Notes under the pieces: generated by a model | Databases searched by the model: none | The model's input: only the letters and a program-made list of their open reading frames with translations | What the model was told of the DNA's origin: nothing | Assembly (NCBI RefSeq): GCF_000003815.2 | Contig: NC_049993.1 | Coordinates: 18,470,978 to 18,534,753 of the forward strand | Reading direction: 5' to 3' | Source: Branchiostoma floridae | Lineage: Eukaryota; Chordata; Leptocardii; Amphioxiformes; Branchiostomatidae | DNA length: 63,776 nucleotides | In this document: positions 22,558 to 36,900 of the stretch, one piece after another | How positions within the stretch are numbered: the stretch's first letter is position 1 | How the letters are laid out: the number at the start of each line of letters is the position of its first letter | Made by a program: the position numbers and the translations under genes

Positions 22558-25500
22558 GTAAGGTAACTGCATGCTTGCATGGTGGATTTTGTATCATAAT
22601 TGATATGTAACTTCTAACACAAATGGGCCTAGTCACATTTTCGACTGTCTAACTTCACCCTTTGTCAAGGAATGCGCAATCTACTGCTCTGTCAGGTCAC
22701 GTTTGGCAGATAGAACACATACCTAGGAGAGCAGTGGGACATAAAAAAGTCTATGATGACCCCCGTCTTTCCATCTTTATCATGGTTGTCCTAAGCGGGT
22801 GACAGAACTAGTAACAGAAGGCGGTAACGTAGGTCACTACGTTATGTCTGGCCATGTTTACCATATAGGAGATCATACAAAGACTACATCAATCATTTTG
22901 CAGTTCATTAAGCTTTGCCTTCAAAGACGAAGTCAAGTCCAACAATAGAAAACATGCTTCTGTACTGTTGATTACAAACTTCACAAACTAGTGTACTGCA
23001 CTTAGTGGACTCTCACTGCAATTGGGGCACCGGTGCGGGGCTCGTTCACTGTTTTGTTATTTTCGCGATTTATTTTCGCGAATTTAGATATGGCGTAATA
23101 CGTAACGGTATGACTTATAAGACAAAATACACAAAACGGAAGAAATTCGTTCTTAATCTCTGAAATTCGTTTAGTCATCTACGAACCCCGCAGTGCCACA
23201 ACGGTGCCCCGAGCGCAGTGAGAGTCCACCTTTACTCTTACTTTGTAACTGTACTTGCAAGTAGCCTTCGGGCATGATTTGCCAGAACAACATATTGTTT
23301 CAGTAGAGCTCAGCATCTGTGAGCGCAAGGCACAAGTGGGGAGTAAAATCTACGTCATAGTGGAGGAGACCGAGGTGACATACAGCCAGGCTACATCAAC
23401 CTGTGCCGGCCTGGGGGGTCGGCTGGCGTCTTCGCGGTACCTGAGCTACCAACGAGCCTACTATGGAATAATGTCATATGTAATAAACTATTTCATTGCC
23501 TCATATATACATGCAGCTATCTAGTAGTATGTATATTCCTTGCAATTTTTCGGTCTCAATCGTGTAGCTTTTATGTATACATTTTTACACAGAGACGAAA
23601 CAAAAGGACTTTATAGAAAACAATATATACAAGTGTTTTATTCTACAATTAGGGTGGCATGCGTTTTCAAAATCAACCATATCAATAGGAAATGCCTGTT
23701 CTTGGGTTTCAGAGCAAGTGTGGACGTCCTAACAGATTTCTTCGTCCATTTTGGGTGGACGTCCTCCCAGACGGACCCGCGACATGGAGACATGGTGTCG
23801 ATGGAACGGATGTTGCCGTCACTTATTCAGCGTAAGCAACTGTTCTGTAACACATCTATGTCTCAGAAATAATTTTCAACGAGATAAAATTCAGAAGAAA
23901 GCAAAATTGTACAATACTCCAATTCATTGGTCATCGTATCGTAGACTTAGAAACAAACTTGCGATAGAAACTCCCTGTGACAAATCAGGATCAAGATATT
24001 GCAAGTTGTTGCAATAAAAAGGATTTTCTCACAATAAATACTTATTTCCGTCTTTCTATGCATATTTTTTTGTATTTTGAGTTGTATGGAAATATTGTAA
24101 TCAAAACTCCTTTCATTATCATTTTAAGGTCGTGGTATATTACTGAAGACCACAGAAATGAACCAATTAATGATCTTTGTAAGATGAAGAATAATGACAT
24201 TGTATTCTTATTTCAATCAAATATGCGTCTGGATGGGTTTCTATGATTGTTTATTGCTGTAACAATACCTTCCTTATCATTGCTAAAGGTGGGGCGCCCA
24301 CAGACCGGCAGATGATCCCGCTAGGAGATGCGTACGCAACAGAGCTACTTCTAATTCTTGGGAAGTCATCTCGTGTGAGGAACCGGCCCATTTTGCCTGT
24401 GAGTTTGACATGGGTGAGTCTCAAGCTTTAAGATCTGTCAGGTTTCAACAGAACGTATTTCTACACACATACTTATTGTAAAGTCAAGTCACAGTCAAGT
24501 ATTTTGCTATTCTGTTGGGGAGGGTCTGTTATAACAGACATAGGCTTTTGTATATTCTCTGATTGGCTGATCACAGGTCACGCCGAAAAATTCAAAACTG
24601 GAACCTCTGAGCAGTCTGCTCGAGGCATACGCGGCGAGGATTTGTTGCAAATTGTAGTAAAACTTATGGCGAGACTTATCTATAATGTGTGTCATTGAAC
24701 AACACGACATAGAGCAAGGGATACCCAATAGCCAGAGGATAACGGACTATCCCGGGAGTTACACAGTACACAATACAATGGAAAATATAAGAGTACAATA
24801 AAAGATACATGGATGTATTTTACGTACTGTGCTATAAAGGATAATGCAAAGCATGGAAGTATTCATTCCATATACCTAAGAAATGTTACCAAATGAGACT
24901 AAAGAAAGGAAACTTTTTAGTTTACTAAAATAATTAGATTATATAAACCTACTCGTCGTTTCCAACAGAACCTGAGGACGGTCCGGATTCTCCATGTTTC
25001 CCCACGGTTGTTCTGGACACCGGAAGTCGGATTTACGAAAAGCCGTTTCAGTTGTTGCTAGCTGGAGATTTCTCTGCGTTTGGAAGGTACGGAAGACTCT
25101 TACAGTTGACAGAAATATCATTTAATCCTCACAATGCAGTTCAGAACAAAAGCCACTCGAGCCCAAACTTACTCCCAGTCCCAAGAGCTTTCCACTGCAA
25201 CCGTTTCATGAACCTGGCACTTGCAGTTAAAAGCAAAATTCTGACCTCAGAATTAGAATACATTGCACCCGCACATACATAACAACTTGTCGAGATAATT
25301 ATTAATTTAACCCCTTCACACCTGGAAGAGGAACTCCTTCCTTGTCTCATTCTACTACAGTCTTTCAATGGTTATGTTGCTTGTTAATAGATATGTGTCT
25401 TCAAAAATTGTATTTGTCTTTTGCTTTATATTTCCAGGATCGTTGACCTGGACTGTCATGGAGACTACAACATCACCTACAAATGGAGGCTTCGCGAGGC

Positions 25501-28500
25501 CGTATCTAATGACCCTGTAGTCCTTATGGACGTCAGTTATGAATATTTAGTACAGAAGTACGATCATTTTTACTATTTTCACCCCATATGTTAAAGCGTA
25601 TTTAGGGCTGCCATTAAAGCATAGCGTGAAACTGATAGTTGGGGATTGCAGTAGTAGCCAAATAACAATAACTTTGGCTTTTTTCTGTTCAAATGCATTT
25701 TCAAACATTCTCTCTCTGTATATAGTGTTGTTATGTACGGTTTTGCATGTTGATGTAACACAGGAAGAATATCTGAAATGTACCTACACACCATAATGAA
25801 ATTGTTTGAAAGCGATTATTAGTACATTTTTTTGTTCGGAGTTTCTCCTTTACTCTTGTGTTCTTTTACCTGATTCTTCTACAGCCATGATAAATTTTGG
25901 CGCGTTATTTTGTTATCCTTTTACATTGCATTTTGATAATAATTTAACAATTTTCCATCTGGTTATTCAGTGATGCCATTATGGACGACATTTCTATCAC
26001 CATCCCTCGTAACAAGCTCTTTCCAACAAAGTACCTGTTGGTGCTGTCTGTCTCTGTGACGTATGGTGAAAACAATGCCGTCACCACGGCATCAGTATCG
26101 ACATGGATTGAGATCGCAAGGTCGAGACTCCGTCTTGTAATTATTGGGGGATCCAGAAGGTACGCTCTGGTAGACTGTTTTTATTGATAACTTTGTTCTG
26201 CTTGAAAATTCGCGCTTGAACATTGCATGTATACGTAGAAACTTTGGGTGCCAAAGTGCCGCCAGTTTCTCCTGTTTTGGTCAGTTTTCCAGATGCTTCA
26301 AGGTCTACCGGTAACGCAAACTCCCCTGTCCTGGGCTGCAACTGGCCCCTCCTTGTAGAGGCCTTTCGTCCCTCTAGGGGACCGTTAAAGTTGGAAATGT
26401 TACTAAAAAAAATAGATGCAGAGAAAGATAAACTTGTTTCCAGTTCATCTTGGCAATCGACTTGTACAGGTCGTTTACCTTTGGTTGATGATAATTAATT
26501 TTTTCCGTGGTTATTTAATTTGTTCTGCCGCCTAGGTCCCAAAGTGGTGGTTACTTGATGGACTCTGTAATAGACGCAGAAGTGCATGATGATTCTGAGT
26601 TTATTGAGCGGCGACCGTCTGCGAATAGACCTGGGGCGCGGGGATGGACCTGGGCATGCCGGCTTCCTGACGGTAAAGTTTAATTATAAGAGTTTGTTCA
26701 CAAACTAACGATTTCTTGGCAAACACGTACAAACGGCCAGGTATGATGAAAACTGGACCCTGAGTAGTTTCGCCAGGTTTCTACCATGTTTGAAAGTGAC
26801 GTTCGTTGGCGACCTTCATACATTTTTGTTTGTTTTGTGTTTTCGTATCTGGGCACAATGTAGTTTGAGCCCCCTAGCAGCTTGCCTTGAAACTGCAGAG
26901 ACAGTTTGGTAAGAATTTTCCTTCTGCTTGGTTTTTAGTCCTGTCAAGGCTCTGTTAATGTTTCTGTGCATACGCGCTCACGAACAGACATCGTGGCGAG
27001 GCTGGTAAAATATGGCTTCATGGGTCTTTCAGGAAGTGACTGTGGTCAGCGGATCGAGCCTGACTCCGCCGTAGGTTACAAAGCCTTAAACAAGTCGCCT
27101 CGAAAGGCCACATTAGGAACATTCGTCATGCGAGCTATACTTGTGTTAAGGGGTGTGTACTCCATCCATGAGCAAGAGGTGACCCTTATTCCCGGAGGAC
27201 TCCCCACCTGCAAGATAATGTATGAATCAGTCCACTTTCATTTGTTTGTTTCTTTGTTGAATTATTTTTTGTCCTTTTGTGCTTTTGTTGTCTTTTTACA
27301 TCGCACGTCCTCAAAATTGGGCGGGCTTTAAAGTGGAAATATGACGTTAGCCTTATCAACGCCTTGCTCAAAGTGAAGTAACGTTGATACCGCACATGAC
27401 TCACTGCTTACACACAACAATTCCATTTTAGATGTAGTCCAGGTGACAACTGTAACTACCAGGCCACCAAGTTCGACCAGAGGCTCAGGCTGTGGACAGA
27501 GTGCCAGATATATATAATCAGGCCCTGGGAAACAAACGGTACATGGAATAACCTAACTGAACTGGGACCGGAGTACTCCTACCACTGGAGCCTGAAGCAG
27601 TCCCCGGATGGGTTCAGCGGCGGCGGTCTGGAGAACAGCACTCTGACGGGCCTGGAGCAGTCAGAACTCATCGTCAAAAGCAATGTGTTTACTGTAAGAG
27701 TCGTTTGTTTTTATAGTAAGCTGTTTGTTTTATATAGTAATCTACAGACCATTACAGTGGTCTAAGGAGGCAGAGTATGATCTATTCAAAATTGAATGGG
27801 CCCAGTTTACATCTCGAGTACATAGGCTATAGTAGTCTCCGCTATAGATACAGCTACATGATATCAATCCAACTGGACTTTTTTTGTCATGGCCTGACCT
27901 GGGGGGGGGGGGGGGGGTGTCATTCGCATTGTGTAGAATTTTTCTGATAAACCCGTTGCCATAGCAACACGAAACTTAATTTTTGGAAGGGAATTGTTGC
28001 CAACAATATTCTTGTAAAAGTAAAAGTAAAAGTAGATTTTTCTGGCACAAGCGCACTTTTAGCCCTCCCCCGGGTAGGGTGACTTCAAACTAGTTACTAT
28101 AATTTCAAACTCCATCTGTAATGGTAGACTTAACTCAAAGTTGATCTGTAATTACCTACACAAAAATTGGGACATTCCCTACTCTAATCTAGTAGTCATG
28201 CATGGAAGAAAGATGAGTGTCATGTTACGATCTCATTACTTTTCCTCCAGGTACCAGGAGAGTACATCATACGGCTGGACATAGTGAAAGACGGTACTCT
28301 CTGCACCTCCGGCAACTGCAGCTATGCAGAGTGGAAGTTCTCCATCCTAGTTCCGCCTGCCAACGCGCGTCAGCCCGTCTGTACTGGAGACTTACCGGTA
28401 CCGCTGGCATCGGGTAAGGGCTGTGTCTGAAAATTGTCAGGGGAAGATGGAGAAAGGCACACATCTGAGCCGTTTTACGGTACTTAAAAGTATAGGATTA

Positions 28501-31500
28501 GCAATATTCATAACTCGTGACGCTGCCAATAGCAAAGGAGGAGGCAAGTATATAACATGTTGCCATGTACATACATTGTTTCACGAGAAAGATGACAAAA
28601 ATACTTGTGATGATAGCTGTGATGATTTCCATTGTAGAATTTCTCTTCCGGCCTACTTTTGCCCAAATCGTACGCTGGATCTTAGACAATACTGATTTAC
28701 AAATATACATGACATTTGCGTGTGTACAAATTTTAGTGGAGTGCAACGAAAACCAGCCGTCCAGTACGCTAAACGCTTCGTGGACGGGAGGGGGCTGTGA
28801 ATGCCGGGAAGTTTCCAACCTTTGTACCGCAGGCCCGATGGAGGGAATCGCCCTGACCACCAGATTCGACTTGAGCTGTCTCGGTAGGTTCATGTCTAGT
28901 TTGCCATCATTATTTATGTCTAGTTTGCTCATCAGTCCACGTCGTTTATGGATATCTACTCACATGCGTGGAAACGTCCTACGTTCCCCCAGGGAACTTT
29001 GAAAAACGCCTAAAATTGTCAAATGTAACTCTGGTAAAATAAAAATAAACAAACATACAAACAATTCTCCTATGTGTTCTGTCCCATGCATTGATAGATA
29101 TGTAGGGTCTCTTTTGTTTTGCAAGAGACTTGAAGCTTAGCAATATCGATCTCTCAATCATTTAGATACTTGCATGCGTAACCTTTTTATGTGGGCGAAG
29201 CCACACATTTAGCATTCTCTACAGATATTCCAACCGGAAATCAGAAAAAAATGGAAGCTGTAAACATGCACTCCACGTTTCAAGCTTTTTGATTGGCTTA
29301 CAGTCGCACTTTCTCGGTTTTACGTCAGAGGTGAACCTATCAACGCACAGAACACAATCGGCATCGACTTTGATAATAACCAATCAGAAGTCAGAAAAAA
29401 TGGAAGCTGTCAACATATACTCCGCGTTTCCAGCTTTTTGATTGGGACAAAGTCGCGGACTGTCTCGGGTGTACGCAGAACTGAACCAATCAACGCACAG
29501 GACACAAAAAGGCATTCGGCATGCAGTTTGACAATACTTTCGCAGCTGAGACGACCAAACAGGCGCTCAAGGAAGAAGTTGCCCGCCATGGAATGAACGA
29601 GATTGATAAATTTTCACACAAAAACGTTATCTTCAGAAAATTGGACCTTGGAATCTTGCAAATTCAACGGTGAACGGACGTGTTCACGCAACGCAATACA
29701 TGTGTATACCTGTTAAAACGTGTGCTTGTAACATGTTGTTGCACTGGCTCAGTGGTGTTATTCACGCGTGGTAAACCAACGCTCCGGGATCGAATCCGTG
29801 GACAGATAATGTTTTTAATTTTTTTTTCTTTTTGCTGCATTTTCGCGAAAATTTTGCCTTTATTGTTGCTTCTTTTCTTGCTATTTTTGCTTTCTTTTCC
29901 CTTCGCCCACATCCTGCATTTTTTTTTTCAAAAATGTTGCCTTTCTAGTCAGTTTAAATTTGTTTCGCTTTGCATTGCCAATAAAAACGTCAAAACCAAG
30001 TCTAAACATGACTTTTCTGATTGTACATACAGCCAATGTTTTATAGTTAGGATTTTATATTGCCTTCAAACGACAACATAGTTCACGTTCATAGTGTTCC
30101 CCGTAAGATTAAACCTTGTATCTCCTGATTTCTACCACCAGACTTTGAAGGGCAAGGAGCGATTCGCTACGAGTTCTACTACAGAACAAGGGCCACAGCT
30201 TTGGTCAGCACCCTGATTACTTCTGGATCCGGACATAACAACTTATTCTACTATGGAATGGTGAGCTTTTGATGCTTGAAGACGTCACATCTACTATAGG
30301 AATGTACAATTCTATACTTTCTGCAGTTACCAGGTCATTGCCGAGTGTGGGGTGACTGTGCCAAAATGTTTTACGTCAATTGTGCTAATGGTAATGTTGT
30401 CAAATGTAGTCTTCTGTGTAGAAAATATACATAAAGGAGGCACCACCGTTCATTGCACCTTAAATGATCCCAGCTAAATATTTATATCCGTGTCTTGTTT
30501 TGGGCTTGCAATAGTCACCATCGCCACCTCCGTTCAAGTTACCGTCCGGCCTGGCGTCCGATGACTACAAGGTATTCATTTTCGTGCAGATGTTCGACCA
30601 GGAGGGGACGAGAAAAACAAGTAAACTGGAGCTGACGGTAAGGGTGATAGTTCGACTAAATTAACAGTGATACGACAATTCAACATAAATGTAGAAGATA
30701 CAATTCCGGGATGAATGTCAAAAACTGCCCCTTCTGGCTCACAGTCAATTAGTTTTTGTTAGATTGGAGGTGTTTTGGTCTTCTTAAGTTCATTTTCCAA
30801 GTTGAGTTTGCGGGTGCATCATGCAACAAAGGAAAGAAGGAGACACAACAAATACCTCCATTTAGACTTAGAGCGCTTAACTCCATGGTTGAATGCATTA
30901 ATGAATGAATGATTGAATAAATGAATCAAGCAAGCAAGCATGTAAGCCATCAATTAATCAATATGGATGCATGAAAATGAATGATTGAATGAATGAAATC
31001 TGTTGATAAATCTGAAATTGTCTGCTTATACCAGGTCCGGCTGCCCACCTTTGAGGACCTGCTCACTGCTATTGACGTCACCAACGCGGAAGTGGAGACC
31101 GCCATCCGCTGGGGAAACCAAATGGAGGCCGTGCACTTAAGTACCATCACAGCAGCAACTCTTAATAACATCCGCGCAGAAGGAGCGTATGGGGAGGGGG
31201 ACTGGAGGAACGTAAGTGCAAAGTCTACCTTACCTTTATTTCATTTGTGTAAACATTGACCAAAGATACATTCTCATTGTCTCTGATAAGATACTTCTGT
31301 GTTGAAGGAAGGTATAAAGATGTAATGCCATACCTGTTATTTATTACGTTTGATGACTAATGTTTTAACTATGACTTGCAATTGGCATAGGCATTTCGTT
31401 GTCTAAAGTTCAGTGTTCACTATAACAATAAAGGTCGCTGGTCTTTTGTCTAATGTTGTTGGTTTACAATGATGTTTGATGGTCTCACGGAACTAGTTGT

Positions 31501-33863
31501 CTGAACTTCACTGTTCACAATAACAATGAAGCATAAAAAATCTGTAAACTCGCTGGTATTCTGTGAGTCTATTGTTTACAAAGAATCCCATTCCAGGCAC
31601 GACAGGGGATCATCTATAATGTTGGAAGACTTCCTATTTACAACGTTGAATCCGTCATCCAGTCATCCGAGTCTCTTATCCAGGCAACTCATTATGATGA
31701 CCAGGTCACGGCGGACGCACAGGTGCCTTTTTTGCCACACTGCTTACTCGTGAAGTACCCTTTGCTTCAACCCTCCATCTATACTAAAGGCGGTTATCCC
31801 AAAGATGTCAAAGATCAGTTAACGAATTTCATTGATGAAGAGCAACTTGTGTGTTTTGTGCTCTTTGAAATCAAACTTGAACATATTGGATCATATTCTA
31901 ATGATAAGTCACACCAATTCTGGTCAGTATAGAGTCACTTAGCATCGCTGCATAGTGAAAAGGGGGCCTTATAATCAATAAGATAGTTTACCCTCTAGTT
32001 AAGTATCTCCATTCTCTTGCCTTACCTTTCGTATTCCGTACCATGAGATTTTGGCAGCAGTGTCCTCATTTTTTTTACAATCAATGGAGCGATATTGTGA
32101 AAGCAAAAAAGGGAAATTGACATAGAAAATAGTCTATGTGGGGCTTGTTCGTTCATTCATAAGCTGATGATTACATATCTGATCAGATGACGCACTTCTT
32201 TCCAAGCTACTGTACATACTGACTACATTGCCCGATGTATTTGCACACAGACCAGTGCAGCGGCACAACTGTACAACATGGCGAAGTTTGTTACCCAGGA
32301 GGTTACCAGGAGAAGGATCACACAAGACATGGTGGAGAGGCTGGCTGGTGTGATATTTACCGGTAAGTAATACTCATATTTTAATTGTGTTATTTTTCCT
32401 CAAAGAACATCTGAAGGAATGCTAGGAATAGAAATTATGAACTTTTAAAATACTTTTTTGTCCAGTTCAAAGTAACTTATCAGATTATATACTTTCTTTC
32501 CGGGTTTGTAATTACTTTAAATTGCAGCTTTAGATTGTATCAATTCCTTTATATTCCAGCGGCCTTTAATGTCTTCAAAAGCTCAGAAGTTGTTGCAGGC
32601 TGGAAACATACCGGGAACGGGCCACCTGAAGATGCCAACACGAACGAAGTTTTGAATAAGGTAGAGACCAGTTAGTACTTGTTTGTATTTGATAAACTTC
32701 GTCTGATATATACCTACTTAAGTCGCAAACGTTGGAACATATCACTACTACCATGGTAATGATGGTACGAGTCGCTTCAGCAATACAAAAAAAAACTATC
32801 ATAGACATCACCCTCATTAAGAATCCATCAGAATGTTACCTGTTGTTAAACAATGGTTTCTTTGTCAACTTGTCAACATGACAGACAGCTTGCAGCCTCA
32901 CGGTTGAAGTGATGTTAACATTACATCCAGAGTTATATAAAGCAGGTGAAATTACTCATTGAAATAACAATATTTTGTAGTTTAAAACACGAATTTAGAG
33001 TACATACTAAAAGCTATTATTGCACATAAAGTAAGAGTCGCTTTAACAATATCAAAACAACCTATCATGGGCAACACCCTGATTGAAAGTCTATCAGAAT
33101 GTTCGTTGCCCGTTGTTTATCCATTCCTCCTATTATATCGTGTTGTCCGAGGTGTAAAATGATTTAATCACCATTACTGATTGTTCTTGTTATAATGTTA
33201 CAGAACCGACACGCCACTACCACGGCTTTCCGCGCCATAGATCTACTTACGGACCAGATTCTGAAGGGAAAACGGCCGCGTGAAGACGTCACGATTATAT
33301 CTTCACCGGACTTTCAGGTGGTTTCAAAACTCATTAATTAAAAATAAAATCAATGTAAGGTATTAAACATCAAAACCGACAAAATCTCCCATGTTTTTTG
33401 CTAATGAAGGTTAGACATCCAGTAGTATGATAGGTAAAAAAACAGTTACTCAAGCATCTGGACATGATTTTGTAATCGGTCAGACGTTTCAGTTTGCATC
33501 CACTTTTTGACTAGCATCGACTAAGTTTTGACGAAAGATAGCGGATGCTACCTGAAACGTACGTTCGTGACGTGACATTTCAATTATTTCCTCTCACCAC
33601 TCATAGATTGTAATCAACAGAACAGACTGCCTGGCGTGGCTCAACGATGTAAACTACACCGTGCATTTCACCAGTTTTGAAGACGGGACCTGGTTTCGAC
33701 TGCCGCCATTACAAGTCATCCTGATGGCATACGCACGTTCGGTTCTGGTAATCTTTCATATTTCTGCATTTCTATTAGTATTTTGCATCAGTAATACGTC
33801 TTTTTGCAAACAAAACATACTTAACCGTCATGAACAATGCTATCATATGTAAAACTAATTTGG

Positions 33864-33924
<61 letters not shown>

Positions 33925-36900
33925 TTAGAATAATGGTTTTGGAAGATATCAGTGGGTATTCATCTGCCTCTTCCAACATGTCTGCATCTTTTCCTACCAC
34001 AGAATCTCAACGGTAACATAGATGAGGCTCAGCTCAATACAAGTAGGAGGAATTTCTGTGAGTTAGGCAGTTTTGGAGCACAGGTAAGACAAAGGCAACA
34101 CCACGTGTGTTCATTCCGTGTTTTTAGTGCTATCTAATAGTATATTGACACTGCATCAATCGTACAAGAGAAGAGATAAAGGGTGGCGTTCTGAAGTTTT
34201 ATACATTTTCTATCCTCGTAGCCAAATGTAGAGTGTGTAAATCAAAGCGTGTGATATTTAGATTCACATCCCAAAATACTTGCAGAAGAGGACTTAACAC
34301 TGGTTGTTCATCAAGATGTGTAACAAATTTTATTTAGAGTAGAACAAGATTTAGGGAACACGGGTCTTCTACAATCTGATCATGTCATTTCAAATATACG
34401 TTCAGAAATATTCTGTAACGGACAAATGTCTGATTCGTTCTTCTGGATTTTTCAGGTTTTCCATAGCCGATGGAGAAACCCGTTTGAGTACGCCACGAAC
34501 TTCAGTCGCAGAGACTTGGACATAGGAATAGGGGGGCTGCACTTCAGTGACTCCATGGAAAAGAAGGCTATTTCTGACCTTGAGGAGCCCATAGAGTTTG
34601 CCATCCTGAGGCACAACCAGTCCGTGGTGGCTGCTGGGTTTGACGACGTTGCAGTAGACGGGGCAATGGTGGTAAATAACCAATTTAACCATAAGTTTAT
34701 TTTACCAGAGCGCGGTATCAATGCGTATTTCATTGCTATCAAGAACAATTGCAGGAGTAGCGTGGAATGCGTTTATGGCCTGTTGCTCAGGCTACTGATT
34801 ATACGTGATGACAAAAATTAGAAAAAGTTAAGCAGCAAATGCTTGATACATTTAGTATCAAACAAAAGAATACCCGGGTTAGATCTTGGATCGTGTGTGT
34901 TTAATGTGCCCTAAATACAATTCTGCTGTTTTTCAGTACATCCCGTTCAAGTACAACGTCTCCCTCGACCCTGTAGACACGTTCATCTTTCTGGCGCCCA
35001 AGGATCCTCTGATGTCCCCAACCTTTACCCTGTACCTGGCTTACGGCATCAAACCCAACGCCACTCTGAACCTGTTCGACCTGAATACCACCCTCCCTAC
35101 ACCTGCTAACATGAGGTATGTGCTGCCATGTGCTATCAATCATAATTGATACAGAATAAGGAACAATGAGGGTTTTTTTTAAACAAAGAGGGATGTGGGG
35201 TTAACTTCCACGTGTTGAAATTGGTCTCATATAAAGTTATACAATGTCATTATGTAACGCCTGCAGTGACTTCAAGGACGGCGGAGCAAGGATGGTGGCC
35301 AGGGGTTTAACGTCATTCGTGACGTAACCACTAGAGGACCATACCACTTATTAAACAGGAGTATGTATGTATGTATTACTTATCGCTTACCGGTCCCTTT
35401 ACCGGGGGTAAGTATGTATGTATACATGTATGTACATGTAAATAGGTGGTGATCCAAACCAACTATAACCAACTATACAATATACATATATAGTGGCGTG
35501 GCTGAATTTAATACATACTTTCTGTTTCTCACAGCTATTCCCTGGATCTTTCCACGGAGGAAAACGTCACGCGTACGGTGACGTCAGACCCGTACAGCTG
35601 GCGCGTGCGTCTCGGTGACGTGGAGATTGTGGACGGCAACGACACCAACTGGTACCTCGGTGAGTTTCCTAGGCTAGATAAACAGATAGAAAAAAATCTG
35701 ATATCTCTTATTATCTTACAATACAACTAACCATTCTAGTACCCTCTCGGTTACCCTTGTGCACTCGCCTTATAAAACTTGACATGTATTTCTAGGAATC
35801 GAGCCAACAAGCGTAGATGGATTTGATCACGAAGGTCGCCCAAAGCAGTCCGGAACGGTGTCATTTTCAGTCTTCATTGAACCCGTAGAGTGCGTCTTCT
35901 TTAACGAGGAGGACCATTCCTGGGACCGAAGTGGTTGTGAGGTAAGGGATGCACATTCGTTAACAGCATAATTCATATCAGTGGAAGCCGCTTAATTGCA
36001 CACCGGATTTGCCAGCGAATTCCGTGCAATCATCCGGTGTGTGCGATAATGCGAAGTTACCTATTTGGACCGCACCGCCACGGGATTTGAGGATTCCGTG
36101 CAATTGACCGAAGTGTGCGTTTATCCGACGTGCAATTAACTAGCCTCCACTGTATAGACATTACCTAGCATAACGGCCGGGTGTTTGGCTAAAAGCCAAG
36201 AGGTCAAGGGTTAGAGGCCCTTGATATGCCTAGAGGTTGTGCCCATGAAAAAAAAAAACCTTAACACAAATTTCCTTACGTCACTCAGTGAAAATGATTA
36301 CCAAGCTCCAGTTAGGGACTTTCAATGGATACGATACGGGAATGGGGACCCCGTGTTTGAGGAGATCCACACCTAGAGCACTTAAGAAGACCTACCATAT
36401 TAGTCCACAAAAGTAGGCGACCTTCCCAGTGTGATTTGATCAATTAATTTGTCCTTATATGCAAATCTTCAGTACAACCGTTCACCCGGTGCGTTTTGCC
36501 ATAAATGCAAGCTACAACAATAGAGTATTAATTCCTACGGGAGCAAATAGCTGTGGAGTTTCACGGTTTATCTTTGGTAAATGACTTTCCTAATTCAGTA
36601 GCAGTCCAATATCACATACTTCACTCTGCAGGTTGGACCTTTAACAACTACTACTCATCTCCACTGCCGCTGTGACCACCTGACCAAGTTTTCTGGTCTT
36701 GTTGCTCCAAACAAAATCAACTTTGAGCGCGCTCTAAAAGGGTTCCTGCTGAAAAACTTGATTCAGAATCCCATCGGCATCATCACGTGCTGCGTCCTGT
36801 TCTCCTTCTACATCGCCTTGTGTGTGCCCTGGACTAGGAAAAATGACGCCAAGGACCTAGGGAAGGTATGCAAGTGTTACTAATGCGATCGTATTAACAC

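Larger units (their letters stand above)
24969..30637 (+). other. Copy B: first part of REJ-type ectodomain (10 exons)
   Basis: Exons: 24969-25086, 25438-25557, 25971-26159, 26536-26672, 27033-27219, 27432-27693, 28251-28413, 28737-28883, 30142-30260, 30515-30637. Same order and phases as copy A. The exons at 26536 and 27033 differ strongly from A and C in sequence and, by multiples of three, in length. The exon at 27033 lacks the YIPYEQEV block and has SIHEQEV. The intron at 28884-30141 is enlarged by a tandem repeat and a tRNA-like sequence. Confidence 0.82.

Noticed and set aside
29747-29805. Functional tRNA gene
   Set aside because: A- and B-box-like words exist but D- and T-stems do not pair; kept only as a tRNA-like relic.
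29680-30081. 133-codon open frame in a copy B intron
   Set aside because: Low-complexity Phe/Leu translation of a T-rich stretch; no copy A counterpart.
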